In this document: positions 49,719 to 61,347 of the stretch, in pieces
Numbering within the stretch: the stretch's first letter is position 1
How the letters are laid out: each line of letters begins with the position of its first letter
Source of the DNA: Symsagittifera roscoffensis
Taxonomy: Eukaryota; Xenacoelomorpha; Acoela; Convolutidae
DNA: 64,000 nt
NCBI RefSeq assembly: GCF_963678635.1
Contig: NC_087071.1
Coordinates: 45,061,095-45,125,094 of the forward strand
Reading direction: 5' to 3'
Translations under genes and position numbers: made by a program
The notes under the pieces: generated by a model
What the model saw: only the letters and a program-made list of their open reading frames with translations
Databases searched by the model: none
Told to the model about the DNA's origin: nothing

Positions 49719-51961
49719 ATGGAGCTTGATCTCGGCCCGAAGCTAAACAAAATTTATCTTGCCAGGAAAGAGTTGGAAACAAATCTTTTCGATTACCATG
49801 CCAAAATTACGGAATATATAAGTGCGAATGATAGACCAGCTAAAATTGAAACGTACATAGAAAAATCTAGCTTTTGCTTACAAAAAAATGTAGAGAAAAA
49901 TGATGAGCTTAAATCTTTGTCTATGCACAGCAACATCGCTGCTGAAACAATAATCCAATGAGTTTTACCTAGGATCTATCACTGCAAAAAGTGACGATGT
50001 ATTAGGTCTAGCTAAAAACTACTTTCAAATTAAACCTCAAGAGGACCAGGAAGCAACTGCACGAACCCCAACGCCAAGCGAATCCGTCCGTTCCAAGAAA
50101 GCCCTTTCACAGCGTTCTAAGATTGCATCAATGACTTCGAGTGAGCGTTGAAGAGAGGCAGCCCTTGCAAAAATTAGACGCGATGAAGTTGCACGCCAGG
50201 CAGAGGCTAAGCTTCGTTTGAAAAAGCAAGAGATCCAGATTCAGTCGATGAAGGGTCAACTTGAACTTGATGTGGTTGTAGAGGAAAGCCGTCAAAAGCT
50301 AGCCGAAGCAACTATCGAAGAGGCTGAATATCTGGAAGACGCCTCTGAAATCTGTGGACTTCGTCGTAGCAGATCGAAATTGGCAATGGCCGTTCTGGAG
50401 AACCAAACGGAGGAAGACAGGACAAGAAGTTGGGTGAACACTCAATTCCCAGCTCAGGAGATAGTTCAGCCGGTGGCGCCAGTCCAAAATGTCAATCTGG
50501 AACCAGCTTCCGAGTTCTTGTCATTTTCAAGTATTGAACCGCCTTTCAGTAGAAATCTGACGATGATTGATAACTCTCATCCAAATGCTAATTACTTCAA
50601 AACCACATGTATAAAATGACAGAGTGTTAACGTCCCTCATACATTAAGTACAAATGTCAGCTTGCCAAATCCAAATGTAAACAGTACGTATGAGCAACAG
50701 GAACAGCTACTTTTGACCAACCTATACAACTACAACCCTTTGATGCAGAGTGAATTTCATCATTCTAATATCCCCATTGCTCAACAAACCTTTTTCTAAT
50801 TCTGCAAATTTTGTGTACCAACCGCTTTTACCAAATAACGTTGGTCCTCTCAATCCTCCAACAGTCACCTTCTTCCCTAACTCATATTATGTCACACAGC
50901 CATCGAATGTTCAGCCGTTCTCTAGCGAAGGAACAACTTTTTATGTCGGTGATCCTAACGCTGTAGACGCCGCTATCTATTCGAAACCGCTGATGGCGCC
51001 TTAAGCAAATGAGAACAAACAAAATGGCCCAATTGGGCAGTAAACCAATCACTAATCAAAATCTAGCTGAAATCTTGACACTGAGCCAGAAAGGCCTGAG
51101 TAGAAATTGTCCTCTTTCGTCGGAAATCCATTGCAGTGGCCTGAATGGTTTGGTCAGTTCAAAAGTGCAATCGATGCAAAATTTTCAGTGATGATGTCAA
51201 ACTGACATATCTCAAAACTCTCGTTTCAGGTAAAGCTAAGAATGCAATTGCCAAATTTGCTTACAGTGGAGTATTCTACAAGGACGCTTTGAAAAGTCTA
51301 GAGAGGAAATTTGGACAACCACAGACGATTGTGGCGGCTCATCTTGAAAATTTTTCGAATTTTTCACCTCTCAAAATAGACAATCCAGAAAGCATTATCA
51401 GTTTCGCTTCCTGTATATCCAGTCTTGTCGCTGTTTTAAAATCGTTAGGATATGAGTACGACTTGAAGAGTACATCCGTTTTGAATCAAGTTATTTCAAA
51501 ATTGCCTCCAAATATGAAAGAGTCGTGTTCTCTCCACTTTGTAAAGAAATGTTGGAGACAGCCAACCGTTTTAGTTTTTAATGATTGGCTCCAGGAAAAA
51601 GCTGAGGCACATGAACTTATGCGTGTGAGTCAGAATAAGTCACGACCTGAGGAGACTCCAAAGACTGGTTTCCATAAACCACCTACAAAAGTTTTTGCCG
51701 CTGCTTCGAAAGTTGAAAAACCATTTTATGCTCCGTGCCTCCAGTGCAAGGGTAAACACCCACTCTGGAGTTGTTCTGTATTTAAGGAAAGAACCCCAAC
51801 TCACCGAGCTCAACTTTCCGCACAAAATAAGTTGTGTTTTGCTTGCTTTCAACCTGACCACATGTTCTGAAAATGCCCTAAAGCCCGCAAATTCACTAAA
51901 CCTGGTTGTGAAAGCACCCATAATGTCTTGTTGCATGGTGCTGAGAAAGTTTTTAGCGTAA
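49719..51961 (+). pseudogene. gag region of the BEL/Pao element
   Basis: Starts with a coiled-coil-like, Glu/Lys-rich part (to about 50400), then a BEL-type Gag region (about 51190-51620) with Leu-rich helices. A zinc-knuckle-like Cys/His cluster (CLQCKGKHPLWSC and CFACFQPDH) lies near 51735-51865. This is the usual DUF1759-type Gag of Pao elements. It is a fossil with several breaks. Confidence 0.75.
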
Positions 51962-51999
51962 GATCTCTAAACAAGAGTTAAACAATAGCAATAATGCAA

Positions 52000-53600
52000 G
52001 CCATTCAAGTTCAAACAGTACCGCCGTGACGCGCCGAACCGGAATAAGCCGCAAACTTCGTCATCGAACGTAGCCGGTTCGCCGTCTTACAAGAAACTAA
52101 CGGGACTCCTTCCTGTGCTTCAATTGGAAATAAGTTTACACACAGACGTGACCACTGCTCTTGTATTGTGTGATTCCTGTTGTACCCACTCGTGGGTCTC
52201 GGCGGGCCTAGCACAGTGTTTAAATTTAACTGGCCAAAAGCTAGATATTCTCGTAAACGGCTTCAATTCGACGGAATGCGTTCCCACGCAACAAGTCGAA
52301 GTGAATGTTTTTGCCAAATTCGACCACCATGAATACTCGTATAGGGTTACGCCGTTTGTGGAAGACAGTTTGAGCGTTGGTTCCGAAACCATTGACGTTA
52401 CCATTCTCCAAGACAGGTTTCCACATCTGCAGCCATTTAAACCTATTGTCTACAACTATTTCGACGTTGAGATGATATTAGGGCAGGATGTTTTTCATGC
52501 AATCAAGCCTCTCGAATACTTCCAAGGACGAAATCAAAATACTCCTGTCGCTGTCCGTATGCCCATTGGCTGGGTTCTCAGTGGCCCACTTCCATCACCA
52601 ATTGGGGTTCGAGCCACCACTTTCAAGTGCAATGTTGAAGATGTAGCACTTGCTGACCAAGTGAAGAAATGGTACGAGCTAGAATCGTATGGCACGTTTA
52701 AACAAGCTGATCTCCGTTCCTCAGCTGATAAACCTGCTCAAAAAATTCTTGACTCTACCACGCTTCATGATGGCAGCCGTTATGTTGTTGGAATGCTCTG
52801 GGCTGATGACAACATCCATCTTCCCAATAAATTTTACGCTTCATTGGTCCAGTTAAAATCTCCTGAGAAGCGTCTAGAGAAAGATTTAAACCTGAAAACT
52901 CAATACGCATCAGATATCCGAAGTGATATCGAGAAGGGTTACCTAGTCCCAGTTAGCCCTCACGACTCAAAAAACCGTTCAGACCGAGAATGGTACGAAC
53001 CGCACCACCCAGTTTTAAATCCGAACAAACCCGGAAAAGGTCAGCGCGTTTTTAACGGTGTTTCTCATTTTCACGTCAATTCACAGAATAACTCCCTTCT
53101 CGTCGGCCCCGATCTGCTTCAGAACCTTTTATTCGTTTGAATGCGCTTCCGAGAGCACAAATACGCAAATTTCGCAGATATCGAAGGCATTTTTATGCAA
53201 GTCGGTTTACTAGAAAGCGATCAACGTTCCTTGCGTTTTTTGTGGCGGGAGTACCCCACATCTGATGTGAGTGTATTTCAATATACAAGGCATATACTTG
53301 GAGCGAAAGATTCTCCGACATGTGCTAACTATGCTCTTCGCCGAACAGCCGTCGACAACCAAGATCGTTACCCCGATGCCACTTACGCCGTGCTAAACAT
53401 CTTTTACATGGATGACTACCTTGGGTCTGTAAAAAATCCAGAAACTGCTTTAATGTTAAGTCGCAGTATAGTTGAGCTGCTTAAGTTGGTTGGGTTTAAT
53501 CTTACAAAATTTATTAGCAATTTTCCCAATTTGTCTTTGAAACTAAATCCCCCTAAGAGTAGTGCTAACAACAGTAAGAAAATTTTATAGCTGCGATAAT
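52000..53600 (+). pseudogene. Protease and reverse transcriptase of the BEL/Pao element
   Basis: An aspartic-protease-like region (LCDSCCTHSWVS, near 52155-52195) is followed by the linker typical of Pao polyproteins (GWVLSGPLPSP near 52570). The RT spans about 52950-53590 with the YMDDYLG catalytic box near 53410. It is a fossil with a couple of breaks. Confidence 0.88.
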
Positions 53601-54340
53601 ACCGGAAACCGCATCACAAGTTCTCGGTCTCAAATGGGATCACGTCACCGATACGTTGGTTGTGAGCAAAGGAGTCAACCGCTAACTCCCTGTTCGACCC
53701 CATAGGTCTTGTCGCCCCGTATACCGTACGCGCACGTTTGCTACTGAAAAATATCTGGAGAATGAGTGGCCAACAGTGCCGCAGATTCACTGAATGGCAA
53801 TCTGGCTTGCCAGTTCTAGGGCAGCTCAAAATACCTCGTTACTATTTTGACTTCCCAGTTAGATGAAGTTGAGCTGCACGTGTTCGGTGATAGCTCACTG
53901 GACGTTTTCTGTTCTGTAGCATTCATTCGAGCTCAGAAAAACCCCGATTCCAAATGTCAACTAGCGCTTGTCTTCGGTAAAGCACGAGTAGCCCCGATGA
54001 AGATGCTTTCAATTCCGAAGTTGGAATTTCAGGCTGTGATTCTTGCTAGTCGCCTGAAGAATGATACCGAGAAAGTTCTGACACTGAGTTTTCCAAAGTG
54101 TTCATGTGTACTGACAGCACAACAGTTCTTCAGTGGTTGAACTCTACAAGCAAACAGCCCGTGTTTGTAGCCAATGGAGTAGCCGAGATTCCGGAGTCAA
54201 CATCAATTGACCAATGGTTCCATGTTTTGAGTGGAGACAACCCCGCTGACACCGGAACTAGAGGTATTACTGCTGAGTCCCTCAAGCAAAGCAGTTGGTT
54301 AAACAGCCCTACCTTTTTGAAAACTTCGGATTGGCCTTTC
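53600..54340 (+). pseudogene. RNase H region of the BEL/Pao element
   Basis: Shows HVFGDSSL (53877-53900) and the downstream CTDSTTVLQWL and GDNPADTGTRG blocks (54105-54270) characteristic of Pao RNase H. It is a fossil and broken. Confidence 0.85.
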
Positions 54341-55940
54341 AATCCAAAAAGGGAAGTTACTGAGAAAGTTCGCCTGGATGGTCCGGTCTACGATATTAAT
54401 GAGGGTTTAGAGGTCTCTTTACATTTTCCGTGCACTGCAGTTCCGACTGACTTTCCCTTCCCTTGGGAAAGCTCGTTCTTCAAGATAAAGCGACTGGTCG
54501 CATATATGTTGAGACTGTCACCTAAGCATAGACATTTCGGATCGCCAGATAAGAGCATAATTGATCCAGCAGAACTTGTAATTGCAGAGGAAAAGCTTTT
54601 GCAACTTTCGCAGTTAGAGTCATTCCCAGCTGAAAGTAAACAATTAGCAGCTGGAAAATATGTGATAACATCGAGCCGTATATCATCCTATTCGCCTTTT
54701 AACGGACCGAACGGTTTAATTAGATCTACCGGCCGTATCCAACGTCTCTCTGCAACCGCATTCGAAACTCGCCATCCAATCATTTTGGATAGCCGCCATC
54801 GCCTAATCCGATTGTTTCTCCGTTTTTATCACATTAAGAATGAACATCAGTCCGTCAATTACCTTCGTTCCGTCGTTCATCAGCAATTTGTTGTACTACG
54901 CTTAAGATCTGCACTAATAGCTATTGAAACACATTGCGTGTGAGGTAGAAAGCGAAAGCGAAAACCGTTACTCCAATGATGTCTGACCTTCCCGCGGAGA
55001 GTCTAGCTTATCGCCAGCCACCGTTTTCGAACTGCGGCGTCGATTATTTTGGACCATTTCATGTAGCCATTCGTCGATCTTCCGAGAAACGCTGGGGTTT
55101 TCTATTTATTTGTTTAACGACTCGCGCAATTCACAATTGAGTTGGTCCATCCATGGACACAAGTTCATGTGTGATGGCTATCGAGCGCTTTATTTCTAGG
55201 CGAGGAATACCCTCAATAATTTGGTCGGACAACGGAACAAACTTTGTAGGAGCCGAAAAAGAGCTTCTTCTGTGCATCAAAAATTGGAACGCAGAAGCTC
55301 CACTGTCGCTCGTACACAAAGGCATTAAGTGGAAGTATAATCCGCCAAGTGCACCACATCAAGGTGGAGCATGGGAGCGAATGGTGCGCAGTTGTAAGCG
55401 CGTGTTTTATGCAATCTTAGTATCAAGAAAGTTGACTGACGAGATTTTGAACACAACCATGTGCCTAGTTGAAGGTTCACTAAACCCCCGTCCACTCACG
55501 CCCGTTTTGGACGACCCAGATAGTCTTGAGGCTTTGACGCCGAATAATTTCTTCGTAGGTCAACAAAGTCTAACGTTTCCGTCTCTGAGGTCGAGTGAAA
55601 ACTACTCTCACTCTAAACGCTATGCCCGTGCGCAGTCGTACGCAAACGCAATTTGGCAGCGATGGTTAAGTGAGTACGTCCCTACACTCAATAAAAGAGT
55701 TAAAAGGCATGCTCCTCCCGAAATCTCTTTGAAAGTGGGAGATATGGTGTGGTTAGTTAAATCCACTAGCCCTAGGGGCCACTACCCACTAGCACGCATA
55801 ATGTCGCTAAACTACGGCAAAGACAACACCGCCCGCTCCGCAAACCTAAGGGCCGTTTCCGGAAACTACACTCGTCCGCTCGTTAAGCTCGTTCCGGTTC
55901 TCGCTCCTTCGGGCGAGGAGGATGTTAATGCTACATAGCA
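54340..55940 (+). pseudogene. Integrase region of the BEL/Pao element
   Basis: Has IIWSDNGTNFVGAEKEL near 55215-55260 and the APHQGGAWERMVRSCKR block near 55355-55400, both standard in Pao integrases. The zinc-binding region lies near 54760-54930. The last codons reach the 3' LTR. It is a fossil with about two breaks. Confidence 0.9.
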
Positions 55941-56380
55941 TTAAAGTTGAAAGTATGAAAGTAAAGTATAAAGACAGTGTAGTTGCTTAGCAATACCAGC
56001 TATATAGCTCAGCGTATACATAGTGCGTTCCGGGGAGTTCGGCGTTGGTTCGATTCTCACCTAAGTCGTTTCATTTTAGAATCCTAATTGAGCCGAACCT
56101 GACAGAACATAAAATGCTAATATTTTAATTGGTTTAAATTTGGTTTGCAATTGAATTTCTGTTACTTAAACTGCGTGAATTAAGTATGAACTCATTGTGA
56201 AAAAACACATAAATCACACAAATCAGCGCATGAATAAGCCCACTTTTTAACTTGATACGTGTCAATGTTGTTGCTAATTCCGTGCATTATAAATTACTAA
56301 AACTCGCCGTTTATTGATTCTCTTGAATAAAACCGATTCTGTTTCCTGTTTTTGTTCGAGTTATAAAAAAGGCCAGAATA
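55923..56380 (+). repeat. 3' LTR of the BEL/Pao element
   Basis: About 458 bp, starting TGTTAATGCTACATAGCATT, partner of 47210-47659. The tRNA-like segment recurs at about 55998-56066 (TAGCTCAGCG and GGTTCGATTC). Confidence 0.87.
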
Positions 56381-56520
56381 AAATGTTTTGAAAAATTGTT
56401 CACCTTTTCTAGCTGACAGGTTTTAATTCCTTTTTGTATTGCGAAAAGTCATTTTAAATTGATTTCCCAAAAATTGATTGAAATCAAAGGGGGTCTGTAA
56501 AAGAGCGTACCTCTTCTCTC
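56381..56520 (+). repeat. Remainder of array unit 3 beyond the BEL insertion
   Basis: Continues the unit sequence interrupted at 47209: AAAAATTGTTCA, AGCTGACA.G.TTTAATTCC, CATTTTAAATTGATTTCC and a final GTAAAAGAGCGTACC, all present in units 1 and 2 at the same relative positions. Confidence 0.75.
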
Positions 56521-56744
56521 AAGAGTATAAAAAACATAGGCTAATGCCGATTAGGCAGTTAAACATAGAAGTAAAATATGTTGCAAATCGGTTAGCAATA
56601 AAGTATATGAATGGAAAAAAGTGTATAGATAGTTGTTTGCAATAATAAATTAGGATTGGAAACATGCAACATGCACATCCACTTTTTGTCAAACTGTGAT
56701 GAACGCAAGTAGCGATTTGAGATTAAGTTATTTGTGAAAAAATT

Positions 56745-56973
56745 GGGCTCTTTTCCAGTTTGCCCCCCCCCCCTTTTCAAAATACCGAGTATTATGTTTG
56801 TTTTACGTGTTATTACGGCTAAATGCGTGATGTTACGCTGTAAAGTATGAAGAACAAGTCTGTTCAAAATTGTCGATTTGTTCACCACGCCAAATTTCAT
56901 TGCATTATGACAACGTTAAATAGACTTTTTAAAATTGAAATTCAAAGGGGGGGGGGGGAACTGGAAAAGAGCC
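56745..56973. repeat. Inverted-terminus repeat, GGCTCTTTTCC family
   Basis: Begins GGGCTCTTTTCCAGTTTGCC and ends with a matching complement, GGGAACTGGAAAAGAGCC, about 229 bp with a C-run and a G-run inside the ends. Relatives lie at 59091-59290, 59643-59848 (opposite orientation), about 59888-60098, 60220-60400 and 60395-60745, with partial copies at 56985-57215 and 58868-58965. One is also embedded in each unit of the BEL-derived array (43825-44032 in unit 1). No coding capacity. Confidence 0.7.
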
Positions 56974-57215
56974 AAAAATTGTGTTGTAACTTGAATGTAA
57001 TGGTGTAAAAATTGGTTTCCGATCTTTTAACATCAAATAAACATCGGTTTTCTGGTGTAACGAAGAGTTTTACGAGGTTAAATATGAAACCCCAATGTTT
57101 TTGTCATAGCCTAATTAGTGTGCGTGTCAAATTTTGAAACAGTCGGACTATGAGAACTGGGGAAATTCTTGTGAAAATTCGCTGTAGAGGGAAAAGGAAA
57201 ATGACCTCGGGAGTT

Positions 57216-57690
57216 CTGAGCGAGAATAAAAACATTCGCAAGAAGAGTTCGCAAGAAGAAATTTGAAACTTTTTTGATTGTTTTTTTTTCCAGTTTTTCT
57301 ACAAGATATGTTTTCCAATTTGCCTAATTTACTAAGAATGTTGAAGATGCCTCTATTTTAGTTTTTCGTTCAGACCGTTTCATCAAACTACGCAGAAAAA
57401 AAACACTATTACAATAATTTTTTTGTACTTTTCTTGCGACAATGGTCGGAACAATCAGTGCTACTTGCACAGTAACCAGCCATCCTTGTTAGATTATTGA
57501 ATTGATTGATTAGAAAAACTGTCAACTGCGAAAACGCGCTGGTTCATATCTTGGACTGAGACAGTTAAAACAACGTTGCCAGGTTTAATTTCTATTATAT
57601 CGAAAACATTCTTACAACAGCCTTTGTTACCATAGTATCAATTTCAAAATGTCATAATTTGTAAGGTGAATGAGCCATGATTTTTCGAGA
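57216..57690. other. Spacer downstream of the protease gene
   Basis: AT-rich, no gene seen. It presumably contains the protease 3' untranslated region. 57450-57480 resembles 30270-30300. Confidence 0.5.
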
Positions 57691-58708
57691 TCACCAGTTT
57701 TTATTGATCCAGTTGGCATAGTCAGATACCCTTGGTCCCCTGGTGGATCCTTTGCAGTTGTTTCCCGTACTGACGAGAGAGTACAAGCAAACGGGTCCAC
57801 TGTTTGTCAATGGGTAAATGGGTCCTCCTGAATCAGCATTGCAGCTGCTTTTGCGGTTGCTTCCCTGAAGACAAACTTTGCCACTTGTGGTGCAACTAGT
57901 TTCTGACATTTGAACTTCTTGAAGCCTGCTGGCGTAGCTTCCGCCGTTAGACAGCTTACCCAAACCACACACGGCAATTGAATATTTGCTGTAGTAGCTT
58001 TTGCAGAGTGGGATTATCCTTTTACTGGACAATTTATCCTTTAGATATAGCAGGGCTACATCGTCCCTCCAGTTAGAAGGCGAAGAGTTTGGGTTAAAAC
58101 CGGAGTTTCTTAGATATTGGACGGTGTATCTCGCAACTCCGCTGGGTGATCTCCCTTTTGTGAAGTCTCCAACTTCGACGACAACCTTCCTTGGACCTGG
58201 TTAATTAAAACAGGCATAATTTTATTCAAATTAAAGAAACCTCAAATTAACTTAATACATACATACTTTTTATCATCAGAAAAAATGGTAAAAACAACAA
58301 AAATCTCAACTAAGACTATTTATTTAGATTAACGAGGTGTAATTATTACCCAATCCAAAATTCTGTATTTGTTATAGCAGACTTATTGCAAACTATAGGC
58401 TGGTCAATTAGCACTCAGTTTGTTTGGTCAGTTTGGAGAGGGATGATTTGTTCTTTCTTCTTTGAGTTTGATTTTTGGAATGAAAAGCAAAATTATTAAG
58501 TCTGAAAAAAAGACAACGACTAAAAAAAAGAGTAAAACTAAAGTTTTGATAATGACTTTTGCTGACACAGTGGGCAGCTGTGAGTACATGGTAGTTTCCA
58601 ATGATGCTGCCACCACACCTGTCGTAGCTGGAGGACCCTGAGTTGTACACTTTCACTGCTACGAAGAAGCCTCGATAGGGTGAATTGTAGCCATTCGTGA
58701 TTGCAGAA
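57691..58708 (-). CDS. Secreted chymotrypsin-fold serine protease (S1), first exon not found
   Basis: Two exons on the minus strand, 58557-58708 and 57691-58196, joined by a 360-bp intron in a compatible phase. They give about 218 codons ending in NKNW and a stop. The mature N-terminus is likely ITNGYNSPYRG. The catalytic His is in LTAAHC, the Asp in RDDVALLYL and the Ser in CNADSGGP. Two features stand out by chymotrypsin numbering: residue 189 is Ser, as in chymotrypsin-type S1 pockets, and residue 193 is Ala where nearly all family members have Gly. The donor of the first exon (A then GTCATT) is weak. The signal peptide and propeptide must lie on an upstream exon that I could not find before the satellite. 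Likely an extracellular or digestive enzyme. Confidence 0.8.
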
Positions 58709-59090
58709 CTTAAATCAAAGAGTTAATGCAAAATTTTTTTGAAAGATTCCTTGCTTCAGCTTTTGCAAATCGTTTATTTCAAAAAAGCAAGACGAGAAGG
58801 CTGAAAGACCGCATATTTTAAGAAGTTAATCAGTTAAGAAGTCCAAAGATTTTGGAAAGCAAGTTTTCTCCGTTCACCATGCAAAATTTCATCTCATTAT
58901 GGCAACGTAAAATTAGTTTTTCAAAGCTGAATTTCACATGTTGGGGAGAGTGAAAAAAAGCCGACTTTAATCAAAAATTGAGAAATTATGCAGCAGAAAT
59001 TTTCCTTATTAGGCTTTGAAAACCTGGCAAGAGGAGTTGATGTGTATGATTGAATAAAATATCCCCATTCTCATTCGTGAGTCTAAACTT
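58709..59090. other. Upstream of the visible protease exons
   Basis: Probably intron. It contains a partial GGCTCTTTTCC-family copy at 58868-58965. No upstream exon recognised. Confidence 0.45.
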
Positions 59091-60750
59091 GGGCTCTTTT
59101 TCCTTTTTCCCCCCACCTAACTCACACATGAATTTTATGGTCTAACGAGTGGTTTTGCAAGGTTAATTATAGAGACCAAATATGTTTGTCATGGCCTAAT
59201 TAGTCTGCATGTGAAATTTCATGACAATCAGACTAAGTGAAAAGTAACTTCAATTATAAAAATTTGCAAGTGGGGGAAAAGGAAAAACTTGCTATTAAAT
59301 CGTAAACTTTTCGCATTTTAAATCTAACCGTAGAGACGAGCTAGTTTCGTTTGACGGAAAGGTATCAACTTGCAGAACAATTGATGCTAAAATTGGGCAT
59401 AAAAGTAGCACTAGCATTTTCATTATTACTTGAAAAGTTTGCTCAACTTTTTTGGGTGAAATTATTGATGAATCTAAATCTAGAAAAAGTCAATCGTATG
59501 ACATCAACAACATTCCCTCGCAAACATTATTTCTGCAAGGCATGCCAAAAATTATTTCTGAGCTAAACTTTGCGCGGTAAATATCACTTGATTTTCAACC
59601 TAATTATACTTGAGTTAAAAATCCAAAAGAAAATCCATCAACGGCTCTTTTTTCCTTCCCCCCACCACCTGCAATTTTTTTTGTAATTAAAATTACTGTT
59701 CGCATTGTCCGATTGTCATGAAAGTTGACATGCAAATAAATTAGGCCATGAAAAACATATTTGGTCTTCATATTTAACCTTGTAAAATCACTCGTTAGAC
59801 CATAAAATCGATGCTCATGTGAGGTGGGGGGTAAAAGGAAAAAGAGCCCCATCAACAATTACAAACCACCCATTTGGTAATCTCAGCCGGACTCTTTTCC
59901 ACTTTCCCCCACATTTCAATATTTTCAGTTGACTTGCGTGTTATTATGGCTGAATGCGTGATTTTACGACGTAAGGCATGAAGAACAAATCTGTTCACAA
60001 TTGTTTATTTGTTCACCCGCAAGTTTTCGTTTTTATGACATTGTGAAGTAAAATAAGTTGTTCCAAACTGAACTCAAATGTGGGGGAGGGGGAGTGGCAT
60101 ACCAATTTTTCAAATAATCAATAAATGTTAACAAGAAAAAAAATTTTTTTTTAAAGAAAACTGATGAATGTAAACCTGAACTTTTAAAATAAAAAAAGTT
60201 CAGGTTTACATTTACGTTGTCTTACTTGTTATTATGACTGCGTGCGTGATTTTACGATGTAAGATATGCAGATCAAATGCGTTTAGAGTAGCTAATTTGT
60301 ACACCATGTAAACTGACATTACCTTATGACAACAGAAATTTAGTTTTTTCTTAATTGGAGTTCAAATGTGGGAGGAGGAGGGGAAAAGAAGCCGACTCTT
60401 TTCCACTTTCGCGCCACCTTTGAATTTCAATTTTGTAATTAATAAACTTACATTGTTATCATGAATTTAAACTTGGCATGGTGAACAAGCTAAAAATTGT
60501 TAGAAAATTTGAAATTCATAGCGTATTGTTAAGCGTTTACCTATTGTTAAGTGTGCTGAATGGTGGGGAGGGGGCCTCACACGAGTATCAACTTTATAGT
60601 GTAACTAATGGATTTACAAGGTTTATTATGATGACTAAATATGATTATCATGACCTTATTAGTCCGTGTGCCAATATTAATTGAATAATGTTAACAATTT
60701 CTTCATTTCTAAAACTTTACAGGTGAGAGCAAAAGGAAGCAGAGCCGGTC
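59091..60750. repeat. Cluster of GGCTCTTTTCC-family repeats
   Basis: At least four related stretches of about 180-350 bp in mixed orientation, each with a pyrimidine-rich end (CTCTTTTCC..TTTCCCCC) and/or a purine-rich end (GGGGG..GGAAAAGAG). Shared internal blocks include TTTACGA.GTAAG, ATGAAGA.CAAAT and GTCATGGCCTAATTAG. Clustering suggests repeated insertion or local duplication. No gene is seen among them. Confidence 0.6.
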
Positions 60751-61347
60751 ACTGGAATAAAAAATACAAGTCTCTAAACATGTTCTAAGTTTTAAGTGCT
60801 TTTACTTAGAATTTTTCCGTGGGTTCTGGAAGCAAAAAGCTTTTAACAAAAAGGTTGTCGACAAAATAATTGTGTCATGGACTCGGAGCAAGCATATCTT
60901 GCAAGTTGATCAGATTCCGCAAAAGAATCTGTTTTTTTTTCACAGTGAACTAATTTGGCGCGTGCTAACTATAACAATTAAATTTTTTAAAAAAATTTAA
61001 CTATCGCTACCTAAACTTGAACTAAAAATTCCTGTTTGATTTATTAAACAGGTATTATGAAAACGTTTTTTTTTTCCTGATGAGATCTGGTTTTTTTTTT
61101 TTTTTAATCTTTATTATTTTTTTTTTATTTTTTTTTGAGACGCTTTTTCGAAAAATTCGCTTTCCCAAAAAACTACCCGTCAGATTCTCAAAAAAGTGGT
61201 ACCAATGGATTCAGTAGCGTTTCACCTACCTGCCTGCATGAAATTTAGGGCAATTTGTACCCTACCCTACCCCCTACGGTCTTAGAAAAGCTTCACAACT
61301 CGGTACTTTTTTCACTTTTTGCCCATTTTTTAGGAAATTTTCAATTT
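60751..61347. other. Boundary of the satellite with poly-T tracts
   Basis: AT-rich, with long T runs at about 61065-61135. From about 61155 a diverged satellite-like unit appears (AAAACTACCCGTC, TTTTTGCCCATTTTTT) before the regular array. No gene seen. Confidence 0.55.

Larger units (their letters stand above)
47210..56380 (+). mobile_element. BEL/Pao LTR element (9.2 kb)
   Basis: LTRs at 47210-47659 and 55923-56380, gag, protease, RT with YMDD, RNase H and integrase in BEL/Pao order. An AAAAT-like pentamer lies at both edges, a probable 5-bp duplication. The sequence left of it (GCATGAAAAAAT) and right of it (GTTTTGAAAAATTGTTCA) together match an unbroken stretch in array units 1 and 2, so it inserted into unit 3. 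LTRs are roughly nine-tenths identical by eye, much older than the Ty3 element. It is broken, with about eight visible interruptions. Confidence 0.9.

Noticed and set aside
58001-58204. A plus-strand frame of 67 codons
   Set aside because: Antisense shadow of the serine protease exon.
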